Shown here: positions 1-12,690 of the stretch, piece by piece
How the letters are laid out: each line of letters opens with the position of its first letter
Numbering within the stretch: position 1 is the first letter of the stretch
From: Eopsaltria australis
Lineage: Eukaryota; Chordata; Aves; Passeriformes; Petroicidae
Reading direction: 5' to 3'
NCBI GenBank assembly: GCA_034509425.1
Contig: JAVTVJ010000032.1
Span: 5,219,501-5,283,500, forward strand
DNA length: 64,000 nucleotides
Position numbers and translations under genes: made by a program
Notes under the pieces: model-generated
Told to the model about the DNA's origin: nothing
Databases searched by the model: none
What the model saw: only the letters and a program-made list of their open reading frames with translations

Positions 1-2084
1 AGGCATCTGGTTTGGATGACCCATCAACCCTGGAGTGAATGCAGATGATCAGTCCAGAACTTATGTTTTCATAAAAATTCCTGTTATCTCACAGTCTCAT
101 TTCTGAGTGGAAACAGCCCATTAAGATCTCATTGCTAGGCTGAATGCACGGTTCAGATTACTGTTTTCCCCATGTGCACCACATTTGTTTACACTGAATT
201 TCACTTGCCATTTTATTGACTAATCACTCGATTTCATGAGGTTTTTCTGCAGTTCTCTTCCCTCACAGCATAAATTGCAGGCTCCACAGTGCTTCTGCTT
301 AGAGCCAGACTGTTTGCTATCATACAATTCAGTTTGAACTATCTTACCATTCTACTTTAGCACCTATTTGTGAAATAGGACCTTATCCTTCAATTCCTCC
401 TTCTGAGTTTAGTTTTGCAGGAGCTCAAGCTCCTCCTCTTTCCCTCTCTTTGTTTCGGCAAAAAGAATATTTAATAATTCATGGGCTGAAATGCTTCTTT
501 CCAGATTTCTTGCTCTGTGTGAGAGCATTTCCCTTTCATAATGGGCAGTTTCAGCATTTGTTTTGTTTAGGAAAATGACTTGCCAGGAGATGTATTTTGT
601 CCAGTTTAAAAAAATTCGCACTCTCAGGCCTTGGTGTTCACCTTGTCAGCCTTCTGTCATCTCTGTCCAGGTTATTCTGCTGGAAAAAGTCAAGTATGAC
701 TCCTCCTTAGACTCTGAGAACTTTAGTAGGAATATTTTATAGCCTGTGGCTACAGAGAAATTACCAGAGAAGGTCGCTCTCCTGCCTGCATCTTCAGTTC
801 AGCAGTAAAGAAACTGCAGAGCATAGAGTGGGAACCCATGAAGTTTCTTAGCCATACTTCATCAGTATCCAAAGAGTTTGTACCCTTTGAGATTTTTCAA
901 TACAAACATCCTTGAAAATTCCAGACGTTCCTGTACACCCACCCCATCACATCAGAAAGGCACAGTCAAAGTGAGCTTATACCTGACCAGTTGTACACTG
1001 CTGCTCCTACAGTCAGAGTTCAAGCAGCATAACTCAAATAAATCATTGGGAGTAGTGTGGAGTCAATGATGGGAATGTGATCTCACTTCCCTAACTGCAA
1101 GATTGCTCCACAGAGCTTCATTGTTCAGCAGAAGGCTTTGACAGATTACTAAGATTTGTTTCTTAGGTACTCACTTCACTTGCAAGGATTACATAGCACT
1201 CCATGCTATTTCTGTAGGTCATTGCTTGAAGTCAGATAATTATTTTTATTTTTTTAATCCTCTCAAGCCCGTATGATCTTAATGTCTACATAGACATTAA
1301 AAATTGGGCTAAAATGATGAAAAAATGTTGATGCAGTTTAAAGATATTTGCAAGCTTATTCATATTAGGTGGTATTTTCTCTATGTAGTTATGACTTGTG
1401 TCAGTCAAAGAAACTCTCAGAAATATTTAATACTGGATTACAGTAGAGAAGATGACTGGTGAAAGGGATGTTATGAACTTTCAAAAAAGAGCAGGGCATC
1501 CTGGTTGCCATCTGGTACAAATGCTGCAGACAATAACATTTAAAAATACTTCCAATGGAAAGTTAAGTGAATTGGCTTTGACCTACCTGGCTATAAAAAT
1601 TATTCATCAACTTAGACTAATTATGAAGCACTTTTGGTATTCAGTAACTTTCACAATTGCAATGAGTTCATGGACTTCATTAACAGTGGTCATAAAAACA
1701 TAAGAAGCACTTTGGTTATTAATTAGGAAAAAGCCAGTTAAAACTGAGAATCACAATATGACACATGTGTCCTGAAAGATTGAGTTAACAAGCAAGTATA
1801 TTTTGTTTAATTGTCATGGTTAATAAGAAAAAAAATCACTCTGCTGTAGAGATTCTCTCATTGAAAGTTGATAACATTTTGCAGAAGTGGTGAAGCCCTC
1901 CAAATATGCAAGATTTCTGATGGCAGCATGTAGTCCTCTGTGGTTAGCTGTACTCCAGAAACAAAAGGAAATATGCTGTATCCCATCCTCAGTGTGGAGG
2001 GAATGGCTCCTCTTGGCAGCTACTATTGAGATTTGTAATGTTAGACTGTAAAACCAAGGTTAAACTTCCACGTGTCTCATATAG
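1..2084. other. Non-coding DNA, nothing recognised
   Basis: AT-rich sequence of mixed complexity. I see no exon with convincing splice-site context, no RNA gene and no identifiable repeat. The longest open frame here is 83 codons (1452-1703, plus) and has no recognisable motif. It could be intron or intergenic DNA. Confidence 0.6.
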
Positions 2085-2246
2085 GTGATCCCCACCCCTG
2101 GAAATGTTCAAGGCCAGGCAGGATAGGGCTCTGAGCAACCTGCTCTAGTGGAAGGTGTCCCTGACCTTGTCAGGGAGATTGGAACCTGATGATCTCTAAG
2201 GTCCCTTCCAACCCAAACCATTATCTGATTCTATGATGATTCTATG
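2085..2246 (+). mobile_element. CR1 LINE, 5'-truncated 3' end
   Basis: About 160 bp matching the 3'-terminal, untranslated end of an avian CR1 (chicken repeat 1) LINE in sense orientation. Diagnostic words in the right order are a GGAAATGTTCAAGGCCAGGC-type block, then GAGCAACCTGCTCTAGTGGA, then AAGGTCCCTTCCAACCCAAA. It ends in the CR1 hallmark, repeats of ATTCTATG (2229-2246, with one disrupted unit between). CR1 copies are usually severely 5'-truncated because reverse transcription starts at the 3' end and aborts, so this length is typical. No target-site duplication is visible, which is normal for CR1. The copy carries scattered substitutions and has no coding capacity. The subfamily cannot be fixed by eye. 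Confidence 0.93.
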
Positions 2247-5200
2247 TTGCATGGTGGTGGCTGATGTGGGGAGTCTCCCTTCTTTTCTCTGTACATGCAC
2301 AGCTGGATTGGAGCTACATGAACAAATTCAGAGCCTCTAGGCTTTAGATTATGAGGCCAGAAATATGTTGAGCACACTGGAAAACTGAAGTCACATCAAT
2401 AATTGAAAGTGCTGTACAGATTTTTAAATCTTATGAATTAGTAAATAAAACATAATGAAGTCTTTAGATGTGAAATAAATGAAAAGGAAATACAAAGTCT
2501 AGTTTGCTTTAATAATTATAATTGTTTATTGTGTGCTTCAACATTATCCTATTAAATCTTAACTCTGATTTGCTGAGACTGACATTTTTTCAGTGCCTGA
2601 CTTATAGTAGATTGCACAGTACTGAACTGAAATTTTAATGAAAAGGAAAAATTAGGAAAATGCATAATATGCATCATAAAAGTATTTGCTCTGGGGCATT
2701 TAGGATACTATTTCAAATTTGCTTTTTAGTGCATTACCTCTTCTTTCCTTATATTTTAATGCAAGAAGGATCTTTTCATGGTGAGTGGCATTACTGTCAA
2801 TTCAGATCGTGAGTGCTGTACACTTTTAGTACTGTGATTTTCAGACTTTCCTTCACATACTAGTGGCAAAACGTTGGCAAAGGTCTTTTAGTTGTCTTTT
2901 AGAACTTGGGGAAAATATATGTTTTACATTCCCTTGAAAGTTGAAACCAAATAACAACAAAAAGTTTTGGGCTGGGTTTTTGCCATCTAGTGGCTTGTCA
3001 GACTCCAGCTGTCTCAGAGTGTGAAGTGGGAGGGCACTATGGGGCCATTTCAGAGTCCATGCCCTTTTTCTCCTTGTGGCCCCAGAGGATTTTGAGACTG
3101 TGCAACTCCAGGCTGACATTTGAGATATAAAAACGTTCCTCCCAGCAGTTTTGATGCCCTTCTTGTGCTGGCCCTGGACCATCTCTCCACTTTTAGTCCC
3201 ATTTCTAAGGCATCTAGTTTTGATGATGAAGTCATTTTAGCAGTCACCCGATGTCTTTTTGGGAGGGAGGCATTCCTGGGGTATGCATCATGTTCCTGAA
3301 GGAAGATGGTTTTACCAGGTATGGGTTCACCTCACTTGAGGGTAATTTACTGTAGGGACTTCTCACAGACAGTGTTGTGGACAAAAAGGCACATGGTTCA
3401 TCTTCCTCTTCCATGCAGTTCCCTGACACAGGGCAGACTTGGCCCTCTCCAGTATGGCCACATGACTGCCTGTTGCCTGCCATGGCATTCACGTGCCTAT
3501 TCAGTTTCTTGCTATAAAGCCCTGTTCCTGTTTATTGCAGCAGAGCCATTTCAAGTGCTTTGAAAATCCCCCCAAAAATTGTTTTGCTTCGTCCAGTCTC
3601 GGCTGGATGGGATAAACGCAAAAGAAAATGGAGCTGCTGGTGGGACAGAGAATCAGATGCTGGCTCTCCTTTTGCAGTGTAGACTAGACTGCCGGCATCT
3701 CTGAGGTTAGGTGGGGTTCTAGGTAATGTACTCCAAGATTTACGTGCCATCCTTCAGTGTAAAATGTACAGCGTGCCTCTTTCCTTCATCTTTGAAGTTC
3801 TCTTGTGAGAGACACTGGCTTCACATACAGAATATCTTTAACATCTCTCCGGGCCTGTACAGCTGTTGTGTGTTTAATTGCCCTCTTAGCTGTTTTTGAG
3901 ACAGAGCATGATCCATTTATGAGAGGGGGCATGGGAGAGGTGGGTGTTATTCAAGGAAACTGAGTCTGAGAACTCAAGAGGTCCTATCCAGACATTATGT
4001 TTAAATTTCTGTTATTTTTTTGCCTTTTTAAAAGTAAGTTTACTGAAGCATGATATCAGTGAACACAAAGAATAAACAGGGAAAACACTTGTGTTTTTTA
4101 ATTGCCCTTATTTTGGAGACTAGGGTTTTGCTGAAGAGGTTTAGTGTGTTCTGTTGTCCACCCATCAGTCTACCCCATAGGCAGGAGAGCAAAGTTTGAA
4201 TTGCTGCTGCAGCTGACTCCATTTTGCGATTCTTTGTTGCTTTTCTTTGGTTAACTGGGTAGGTCTAGATTCTGTGAGATGTTTACTTTGGTGTCTGTTA
4301 TGCTATTAATTTCCTATTCAGGTATCCAGAGAAAAACTATGTGTCAATGTGAAGCATTACAGCTGCATCAGCATTGCATTTGTCACTTTCTGCATGTCTA
4401 AGGAGCTATGCATTTCATTTAATAGAAAATAACAAAAATACATTTGGGTAATTTCAAGATGTTGTCATAATCCATAGCATTTTTAGATTGTATTTTTGTG
4501 TTTATAGCAGCCTAGCTTGCTCCTTGTCTCGTGGGAATATATTGTATTTAATATTTTTTAACGTTCCTTTAATTGGACTTAAATGTATTATCTTTGAATT
4601 TGATCTTGTCTTACAGGAGAAGCATAAAAATACAACATAATTTATAGTTTTAGTAATTTATCTGCTTAAATAATATTGTCGTGTCTTTTACCATTATCAC
4701 TGTGTTTTTGGATCCCTCTGACACTTGCATATTCTTTTTCAAAGAGTGTACTTTACTGGAACCAAACATGTTTGCATGTTTGCAATCTATAACATAAAAT
4801 AAAGATTTATTGTTTTTATTAATTTTCAAATTCATTCCATCATTTTAACTGAACTTCTTCATAAAGTGGGACTTGTTGGTGAACTGTCCAATATAAATTT
4901 CACTCTTTTCCCATTAGAATGGTTTAATGAAGAATTCTGAAGTATGGGTGATTTAAGTACTTTTCTAAGCTTTATACATTGTATACAATAATATGCTTAA
5001 TATTGTACATTGATCTAAGTGAAGTATTTCTAGTCACCTCAGGCGTTTTTAAATTTTGATCAACTAACTGAAATGTTTTCTCTAATTTGCAAATTCTTAC
5101 TGCCCCTATTAATCTGTCCTTGAGATAGATCACAGAATTTTTTGGGTTTTTTATTTCAGGGATTGGTTGGGGACGTTTTTCCATGGAAAAGGTCATCAAA

Positions 5201-8200
5201 GTGTTAGTATGCTGCATTTAATATTCTGAGCAGACTCATAATAAATTCTTTTACAAATTAAACTGCAGTGTAAGCAAAACACTGGATTGTTGAAAAATTG
5301 AAAAAATAATTTCTGTAGCAGTACTACTCATTTTATGCAGGAAGACTATGGAAGGGACTTTGATCTGGAGATGTCATTAAAATTGTGAATACATACTTAG
5401 ATATGTTTTGTCTTGAAGTGAAATCTTGATGTGCATGTAAATAACTTGTGATCAAGCCTAGTTGATTTTGTTTCATTAAAACTTAGAATAGGTTCCATGA
5501 TATTTTTTCATTTCAGTGAAATGTATATAATTTTTTTGCCCTCAAGGCTCTAAAGTGTGTGTTTTAGGTCCAGAAGCCTTCTAAGATGGTATAAAGTTAT
5601 GTACTTTCTCAAGTACAAGTAATTTTAAATGATGTCAAGGAAAACAGAGCAGGTTTTTCTGCCTGTGACCAGGACCAGGATAATGGGATCTGCAGTTCTT
5701 TTCCATTTTACCCCTTTATATCCTTGGGTCCACTGTGCTACAGCTGTAGGATCTGGGTTATAATCTAGAGGAATACAAGATGTCAAATGGTTGCTCATAT
5801 TCATGTCAGCCAACTGTGCAGTCTCTCTCAGTACTTGGCCAAACCGTTCTTTCAGTGACAAAACCACCCAAAACAAAACAAAATTAAATAAATATCCATG
5901 TTATACAGTAATTGCTCTTTGGAAAAATACCACACACTAACAAATTCTCATTGGTATATTTTTTACATTGCTTTAACATCAGGTAGGTTCTTTTTGTTTA
6001 TGGTGTGAGGGAATGTCTCTCCTGGGAACTGTTCAGCATGCACTGGAGGGATGAGACAGTTCTGGAGGAGTGTTTCTCATCTGTTGCCTTCAACCATTGT
6101 AAAGTTTGTGATGACTGTCAAAGGTAGTGGCCAGCTTTATTTCAAATACACTAGAAACCAATTAAGTCTATCAGATCATTTCAACATGCAAGCCATTTTA
6201 TAAGTTTGGGTCACCACTGGCATGGATCGGATTTGAATTGGTGTTCTGGAGTTGAACATCTGGATATTAAATTATTAATGCTTTGCAGTCTCAAGTTCCC
6301 TCACTGAAAGTGTCCTTCCCTCACTTCTGCTTCCTCTGGAGATTTGAGTAAAGTACATGTGTCAGGTCAGGTCTGCTCTCAAGTGGTAACTTGAGATTTG
6401 GGTTCTCCTTTCCCGTCCTCCCCTCCGTACCCCCAAAACCCCAAGCTGACATTTTTTGTTTCTCTCACTAGGTCTCCAGCCACTGTCTGCTTCTACAATA
6501 TTGATATTTTTTTTATTCCCTGCAGGAGTCTGTGGCTTTACAGTTGAGGAGCCAAAGATCAGAAGTACTTCTGTATGTTTGGAGTTGCAATTTTGTCTTG
6601 CTCTATTTCTCTGTGGAGTAGGGTCTCTAGAGGAGCAAAACTTCATATGGCACAACGTGATTTTTTTTTTCGTCCATTAGTTTTTTAAGTAGTAACACTG
6701 CAGGTACTCTGTTTTGTAACACGTCAATGTAGTTACATGTTTAAAAACAATCTTTTATAACCACGAAAGGAAACATCATGCAAAGAACAAAGTCTGCCTT
6801 CATATCAGAGACACAGAGAAAACATCTTTCAACTTAGATTTGTGTAAAGCCTGACATACATAGTTTGCAGTGATTTTACTTTCAGGGAAAAGTCTTTTCA
6901 AATAAATAAGAACTTGCTCCAGATTCAAATGACAGTGTCTCTGTAAAAGTCAGATCTGATTTTTTGCCCTTTTGTTGACAATGATTATAGTAAGTGACCT
7001 GAATGTGGCATGTTCCTTTGAAGTGAGCAGCTTTGAGATACACTGAGGAGAATCCTTTTTTTCACCCTTTGAAAATAAGACAAGCAGGATTGTAGTGTTC
7101 CCATCCTCATAAATGGGAGTGGAACATGTGCCTCTGTGTGTGTGCTTTTCAAACAGTGTCCCTGCTACAATGCTTAAATGTACTTAGTAGTTTATCATGC
7201 AACATATGCCAGGTTTGTTTTCTATGATTTCTGTTAATGCCTTTTCAATAACTGAAGTGTATTAATAAATAGTTGCTTATTATGACTAAAGGAGTAACCA
7301 TATATTCTAAATTTATTGAGTGCTGCCTGGAACTTTTTGGTTGGAAGTTGATTGGGAAAAATTACTGTCAAACTCATTTACAGCAAAAGTGCAGTTCCTT
7401 CTGGGAACACAGGAATTTGTGTAATCTGACTCTGTGGCACTGAGCTATGCTGTATGTAGTGTATTTATGATTGAACAGAAAGTTTCAAACAGCAGCCTGT
7501 GAAATTGGATTTCAGATGTAATGTACCATAAATAAGTGCTATAAAGAATGCCTCTAATGCTATAAATCAGTTTTTATTGGTTTCAGCTATCTCATTCTGG
7601 TTATTGTATTACCCACAAAATCAATGGGAATCAAAGAGCTGGAATATATTTTATTTTAATGTCCCATCTCCCATGGAAATGGCATATGAGCCCTTAGATC
7701 ACCTTTTGGGTAGGTTGGGCAAGGCTGATAAACTGCACGCAATGAGAGTGTTTTCACAAAAAAGTCTGTGTAAGTAGTAGTTGGATAACACTTGAAATGC
7801 TTTGGTATGGCACTTCCTCCCTGTAAGGGGATACTCGCCTATCTTTCTGAATGTCCTTTCCTTTTGTTGTTTCAGTAGATTTACCAGTTTGATTTGATTA
7901 CTGTAGTTCTGTTCTTTAAAGAATGGCATAGCGAAGGTACAAGAACCATATGTCACTACGCTTGCACCCAGAATTAGGAGCATTTTGAAGGTAGGAGTTC
8001 TGGTTTCTTTGCACGTGTAAGCATTCCCTCTAGCAAAGGCTTGCTTGATCCTGGGAAAAGAGCAAAAATATTTCTAGCGGCAGTTGTGAAGCGTAAAATA
8101 CAGTATGAGCTCAGTTTTAGAACATATTATTCTAGTGAAAGAAGGGAAGGTCATGCATCATGATTCTATGAATAGATTATTAAAACTAGAAACAAATCAT

Positions 8201-10507
8201 ACTTTCCTATGAGAATGAAGAAATATGAAGAAAAAGCTGTTTTCCAACTAAATAATACCGGCCCAATTTAAAACATTATCTGTGTTTCCTCTGTGTTTTT
8301 CCCTTGTCTATATTAGTATCTCATGGTAGGACAGTTAGGAGAAACATGCTCCTCTGGAGCAGGGCTGGAAATCTGTGGAAGTGGGCAGAACACTTGTCTT
8401 GATGTATGTTAGAAACCTTCACTGTGTTAAAAGATGGAAGTACAGATACACTACAGTTGGATAAGAGTACACTGGTAAATGTCTCCTGGAATATTGTACT
8501 CCTTTGTACATATGCCCAACAGTAAGGATGACTGAAGAAGTAAACTTTTTGAAAGCTATTATATATGGATTATTTACACCGTTCTACATGTCAGCTTTGC
8601 ATTTTCCCTTGTCAACCAAAGCTAGTGTAATTTACATGCCAAAATTAAGAGGAAAGAGTAGACAAAGAGGAATGATCCCTGTGGGGTTCGAGTGGTGTGT
8701 AATAGGTTATTGTTGGCAGAACTCTGAATATTAGGATGATGGTAGAGTATAGGAGCCAGAAGAGACGATTTACTCATCTTTGAACCCATGAATAGCGTTA
8801 AACTGCCTTTGAGTCCAAATTGCTGATGTTGACTTACACCCACGTCACCTCACATTGGATTTTAAGGTTTTATTACAAGGATTGAATGACACGTTTTATT
8901 ATTTGCAGTAGTATAAGCAGTTATTCTCACTGGAGCGCAAAGATGTGTGGCTTCATGAGAGGGGAGTGTTAATCATTTACATGCAGATGTATGTGGTTAT
9001 CTGTGGGAGTGGGTTAAAGAGACAGGTGTCAGACCTGGCTGCTTAATAGGAATGTAAGACATGAATGATACCAAGGAGGCAGAATAAAATGCCTGGCTGC
9101 CTTAGAGATGGTTATAAAGTTCCCTGTCCCTGCTGTAATTTTACAGGTGGTGATTATAGGAGATGTAATGATTTCATGCAAAATACAAGATAATTAAAAT
9201 GTTTGATTTGATCTACAGACCTATGGTCCATTTGCAAGCGAGCTGCTGACCAGCACTGCACCGTGCCATAGTGAGCATATTACAGAATTACACCCTTGGT
9301 TTGAGTAATGCTGTGTCAGCCATAAATTTAGATGGTCTTGTTGCTGCTACTGATTTGGGTCAACCTAGTACCTGGGATGATTGCTAAGTCCAAAAAAGAC
9401 AAAAAAATCTTTCCCTCTGATCAAAAAAATGGTGCAGGAAATGTCGCAGGGTCTTTGTGTGCTGCTAACATGCAAAGCAGCAAGTTGTAGCTTGTTGTGT
9501 CACATTTGGAGGGAGACGGGTGAGGAATGCTCTGAGAATGAAAGCTTGCTTAGATGGACAAATGAAGGGCTTCACGAGTACTGAGGGTTATGTGGGCAAC
9601 CAGCTTTCTGCATATTGATGAGCAGTGTAGGATGGTGGATTATTTACTTTCTTTTCTTGAGGCAGAGAATTTAGGTGCTACTGCCTGGAACACAGATAGG
9701 ACCCTGTCCTGACACACATCAGGTACAATTTCCTCAATCAGTGTATAAAACAGTTTTTCTTGGGGCTTGTGTGAGCACCTGGTCCTAGACAACTTCTATG
9801 GTGTTATAGAAACACTAACCCCAAAACACTAAGTGACAGACAGATAAAGATACCTGAAGTGTACATGTGAGATTTTTGCAATTATGGCTATCACCAGAGG
9901 ATAGAATCAAGCAATATGGTTTTGAAATATCTAGAGTAATTATAATATGTGGAATACACATGCACATGTTTGTCATTTGGTGCCGTGAAGTGCAGTTTGG
10001 AGCTGTGCAGTGGCCTCTCTTCCTGAGCAGGGTAAAGCCCTATGCTCTTGTTGGGAGATGTGCTGGGAGATGGGAGCGTTGGGTCGGGCAGGGATGTGGT
10101 CCCAGTAGATTGCCATCTCTCAAAAGATAGGGCGATATTTACTGGGTTAGTTCTTTGAGTGGGTTCAAGTGCATTATGACCTAGTTGTGGCTGATAACGC
10201 AGTCAGGATACTGCCACAACTGAGAGCAGCAGAGCTTTGGGCACACCATTCTCCAGGCATGCTTTTTATGGTCAGCTCTGGTGCTGCAGTCTTACTTTAG
10301 GCTTTTAATTTTAGATCTGTCCATAAATTTGGAACAAACACTCATCCTTTCCTTTTGCTTTTCATGGCTATGGAACCAAGAAGAGAGTGATGTAAATGAC
10401 ACAAAATAGCTATCTAAGTCTGTCCTCTTAGAACTAGAAAAATACTCTAGTCTCACCGTAATTTTTACCATTTCATGTTCCCTCCATCTGAACACTGCCA
10501 TGCATTC
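2247..10507. other. Long non-coding stretch, no gene or repeat recognised
   Basis: Roughly 8 kb of AT-rich unique-looking sequence with short poly-A and poly-T runs. Open frames reach 109 codons (2853-3182, minus), none with a domain I recognise. There is no CR1 tail, tRNA-like promoter or long tandem repeat. A lone ATTCTATG-like word near 8163 lacks the rest of a CR1 tail. Confidence 0.55.
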
Positions 10508-10700
10508 TGATAGTGGTGGTCATTATGAAATAAATTATTTGCCAGTTTAAGAGAAGAGATGGAACGATGTACAAAAACAAACCAAGGGAAATCACAGGTG
10601 ATCTCTACAGGCCTCATCTGTGGTTACTCACAAGCATGCAACACCATGCTGTTCCAGATGTGCTTTTGGAGCTGGGCTGATTGCTTTTCAAGGCATTTCT
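10508..10700 (+). repeat. Diverged duplicate segment, copy A
   Basis: This segment shares an ordered series of words with 12448-12690. First is TGATAGTG (10508-10515). About 20 bases on comes AATTATTTGCCAGTT followed by A-rich AAGAGAAGAG-type sequence (10533-10556), about 27 of 30 positions alike over the best stretch. Further on is a CTGGGCTGAT word (near 10674). The colinear order suggests common descent: either an old local duplication or two members of one ancient repeat family. No coding content is evident. Confidence 0.45.
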
Positions 10701-12447
10701 GCTGGGTGTGCTTCTGGATGGGGTTAAACATTTTAGTGCATGAAAGTATGTTTCCCAGCATTTGCTAGTTGGTGCTTTGTCACAAACTAGGACTGAAAAT
10801 TACAGTGGTAAGGAGCTCAACAGGACCAAGTGGCAGATCCCATGATTTTTCGTACATACCACATCAAAGTTCTGTAAATCATGAAATCCCAGTGTGTCAG
10901 TCCCTGTCTTGAGATACAGTGACAGCCTTATGATAGAAAGCTGTGGATGGAAGGATGTGGCATGATCTCATGCTTCCTAGAAAGGTTCCTGCCAGGACAG
11001 TGCCAAGGAATCGCACAGCCTCTTCCCTGCTCCACCATCCCATGCATCGTTAGAGTTGGCCAGGCGTGCCAAGCATGTGAAGCAAAAATAAATAAGAGGA
11101 CACAGCACTGGGTGGTTAACGCACGGGGAACAAATACTGCTGTTGGGGAATACCAGTGGGCTTGTGACACGGTGTCTGAATGGAATCAGTCTGTGTGACT
11201 TCTAGAGGCGTGCTGCAGTGGGACACACAGATAGATACCAGAAAGTCATTGCTCAAGTGTTACAGAGCACTCCCTTGATGCATATTGATTGGGAAGTGTG
11301 GCAGGAAACAAAAATGGAAGGTTTTGTAGTATGTAAAATTTTGAGGTGTTAGCAGCGGTGTTAAATACCTGAAGTTAAAATTGCCGTGCTATGAACCAGC
11401 TTAGCTTGAAGTCTGCAGAACCAACGTTTTGCCATTAAGCACCCACATCCTCACTGTTTCTTGTCTGAAATTGCCATTGTCTGCTGCAGAAACAGAACAT
11501 TTTCCATACAGAGTACGTACTGTTTCAGGAAGCTCTACCAATTTAAAAAAGCAGTTTCTGCTCATTCATTCCCCTGTGCTATGCTGGTATGAACACTTCT
11601 GAGGCCACACATATTAGTTAAGGCTCTGAGCTGGCTGAAGGGTAGCCCAGATCAATCCCACAGCCCCTTCAAAAAAAAAAAAACCAAAAGTGTTTCAGCG
11701 CTTTCAAATGCTGAACAAGCTCGCCAATCACAGAAATGCCTAATCCAGCAGTCCTTCTGTTTAATCCTTTAGTTCATGCCTTGCCCTGTCTGGAGTTTTT
11801 GAGTCCCTATCATACATTAGATCACTGTTTTCTTCTCTCCTTTATCCAGTTGTTGTTTTGTCTTCTACAAAATTACTTATTTCGGGGAGGGGAGGGAGAA
11901 GAAATCTGTTATTTTGCAAGTCACAGAAGTGGCATATTTTTGTTGCTGCCTGGGCTGCTCTGGCTGTTCTGTTCTTTCTGCCTGTTCTTTCTCCACCCAT
12001 TTCGAGACGGTTCCCTTTAATGAGCGGCACTCCACAGAGTTATTTGAGTAGGTCTGTTCTTTGGTTCTGCAGGGTGGCACAGATCAGAGGCTTTGCTTCT
12101 GAGCAGGACACCCAATTTTAGGTGACAGTTTTTCCTTTTTCTCCTGTAAAGTCAGTGGTGTTCTCAACAGCACAGGGTAACCTTTTTTTTCTACTTCATT
12201 CCTTTATCATCACTGAGAGTGCAGAAGAAAAGATGAAAAAGGGAGCTTTTCTGAATCCTCAATCAGATAAGCAGAATCCCCAAAATAGTAACACTTGTGT
12301 TGGACCAACAGACTCAGCACTTTCTCCTTCTATTATTTCTCCTTTTTAGTCTTTCTATATTTTGCTTTCCAGTCCGTTTTTTACTGAAAAGTAGAAATAA
12401 TCTAAAATATTTGTATTTTTCCCTCCTGAAATCAAGTGTTTAAACAT
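10701..12447. other. Non-coding DNA between the duplicate segments
   Basis: This stretch contains an A-homopolymer near 11671-11684 and a pyrimidine-rich part at about 11830-12010. Overlapping open frames of 60-95 codons lie on both strands there, as expected where composition suppresses stop codons. No recognisable protein. Confidence 0.5.
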
Positions 12448-12690
12448 TGATAGTGTTTATCAAATTAATTATTTGCCAGTTAAAGAGAAAAGGTGGGCAT
12501 AACCAACCTAGCTGCCCAACTGGACAAAATTTGTCTCTTGAAGTGGCTGTGGCTATTAAATATGGATTACAGCAAATCAGCAGCTTTGCAGGGGTTGAAG
12601 CTGAGCAGTCTGTGTGACTGGCATGTACTGCCACTAAGAAGCACTGGGCTGATGCTGTGGCAGGTTTCCCATCGCTGGCTGTGTGTCATT
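12448..12690 (+). repeat. Diverged duplicate segment, copy B
   Basis: Partner of 10508-10700. TGATAGTG is at 12448-12455, AATTATTTGCCAGT at 12467-12480, followed by AAAGAGAAAAGG. CTGGGCTGATGC is near 12646. The spacing between the first two words differs by a few bases and the distal word is about 45 bases further away, so indels separate the copies. Same orientation as copy A, offset about 1.94 kb. Confidence 0.45.

Noticed and set aside
8160..8175. ATTCTATG-like word as a CR1 terminus
   Set aside because: No neighbouring CR1 sequence on either strand; single-word match.
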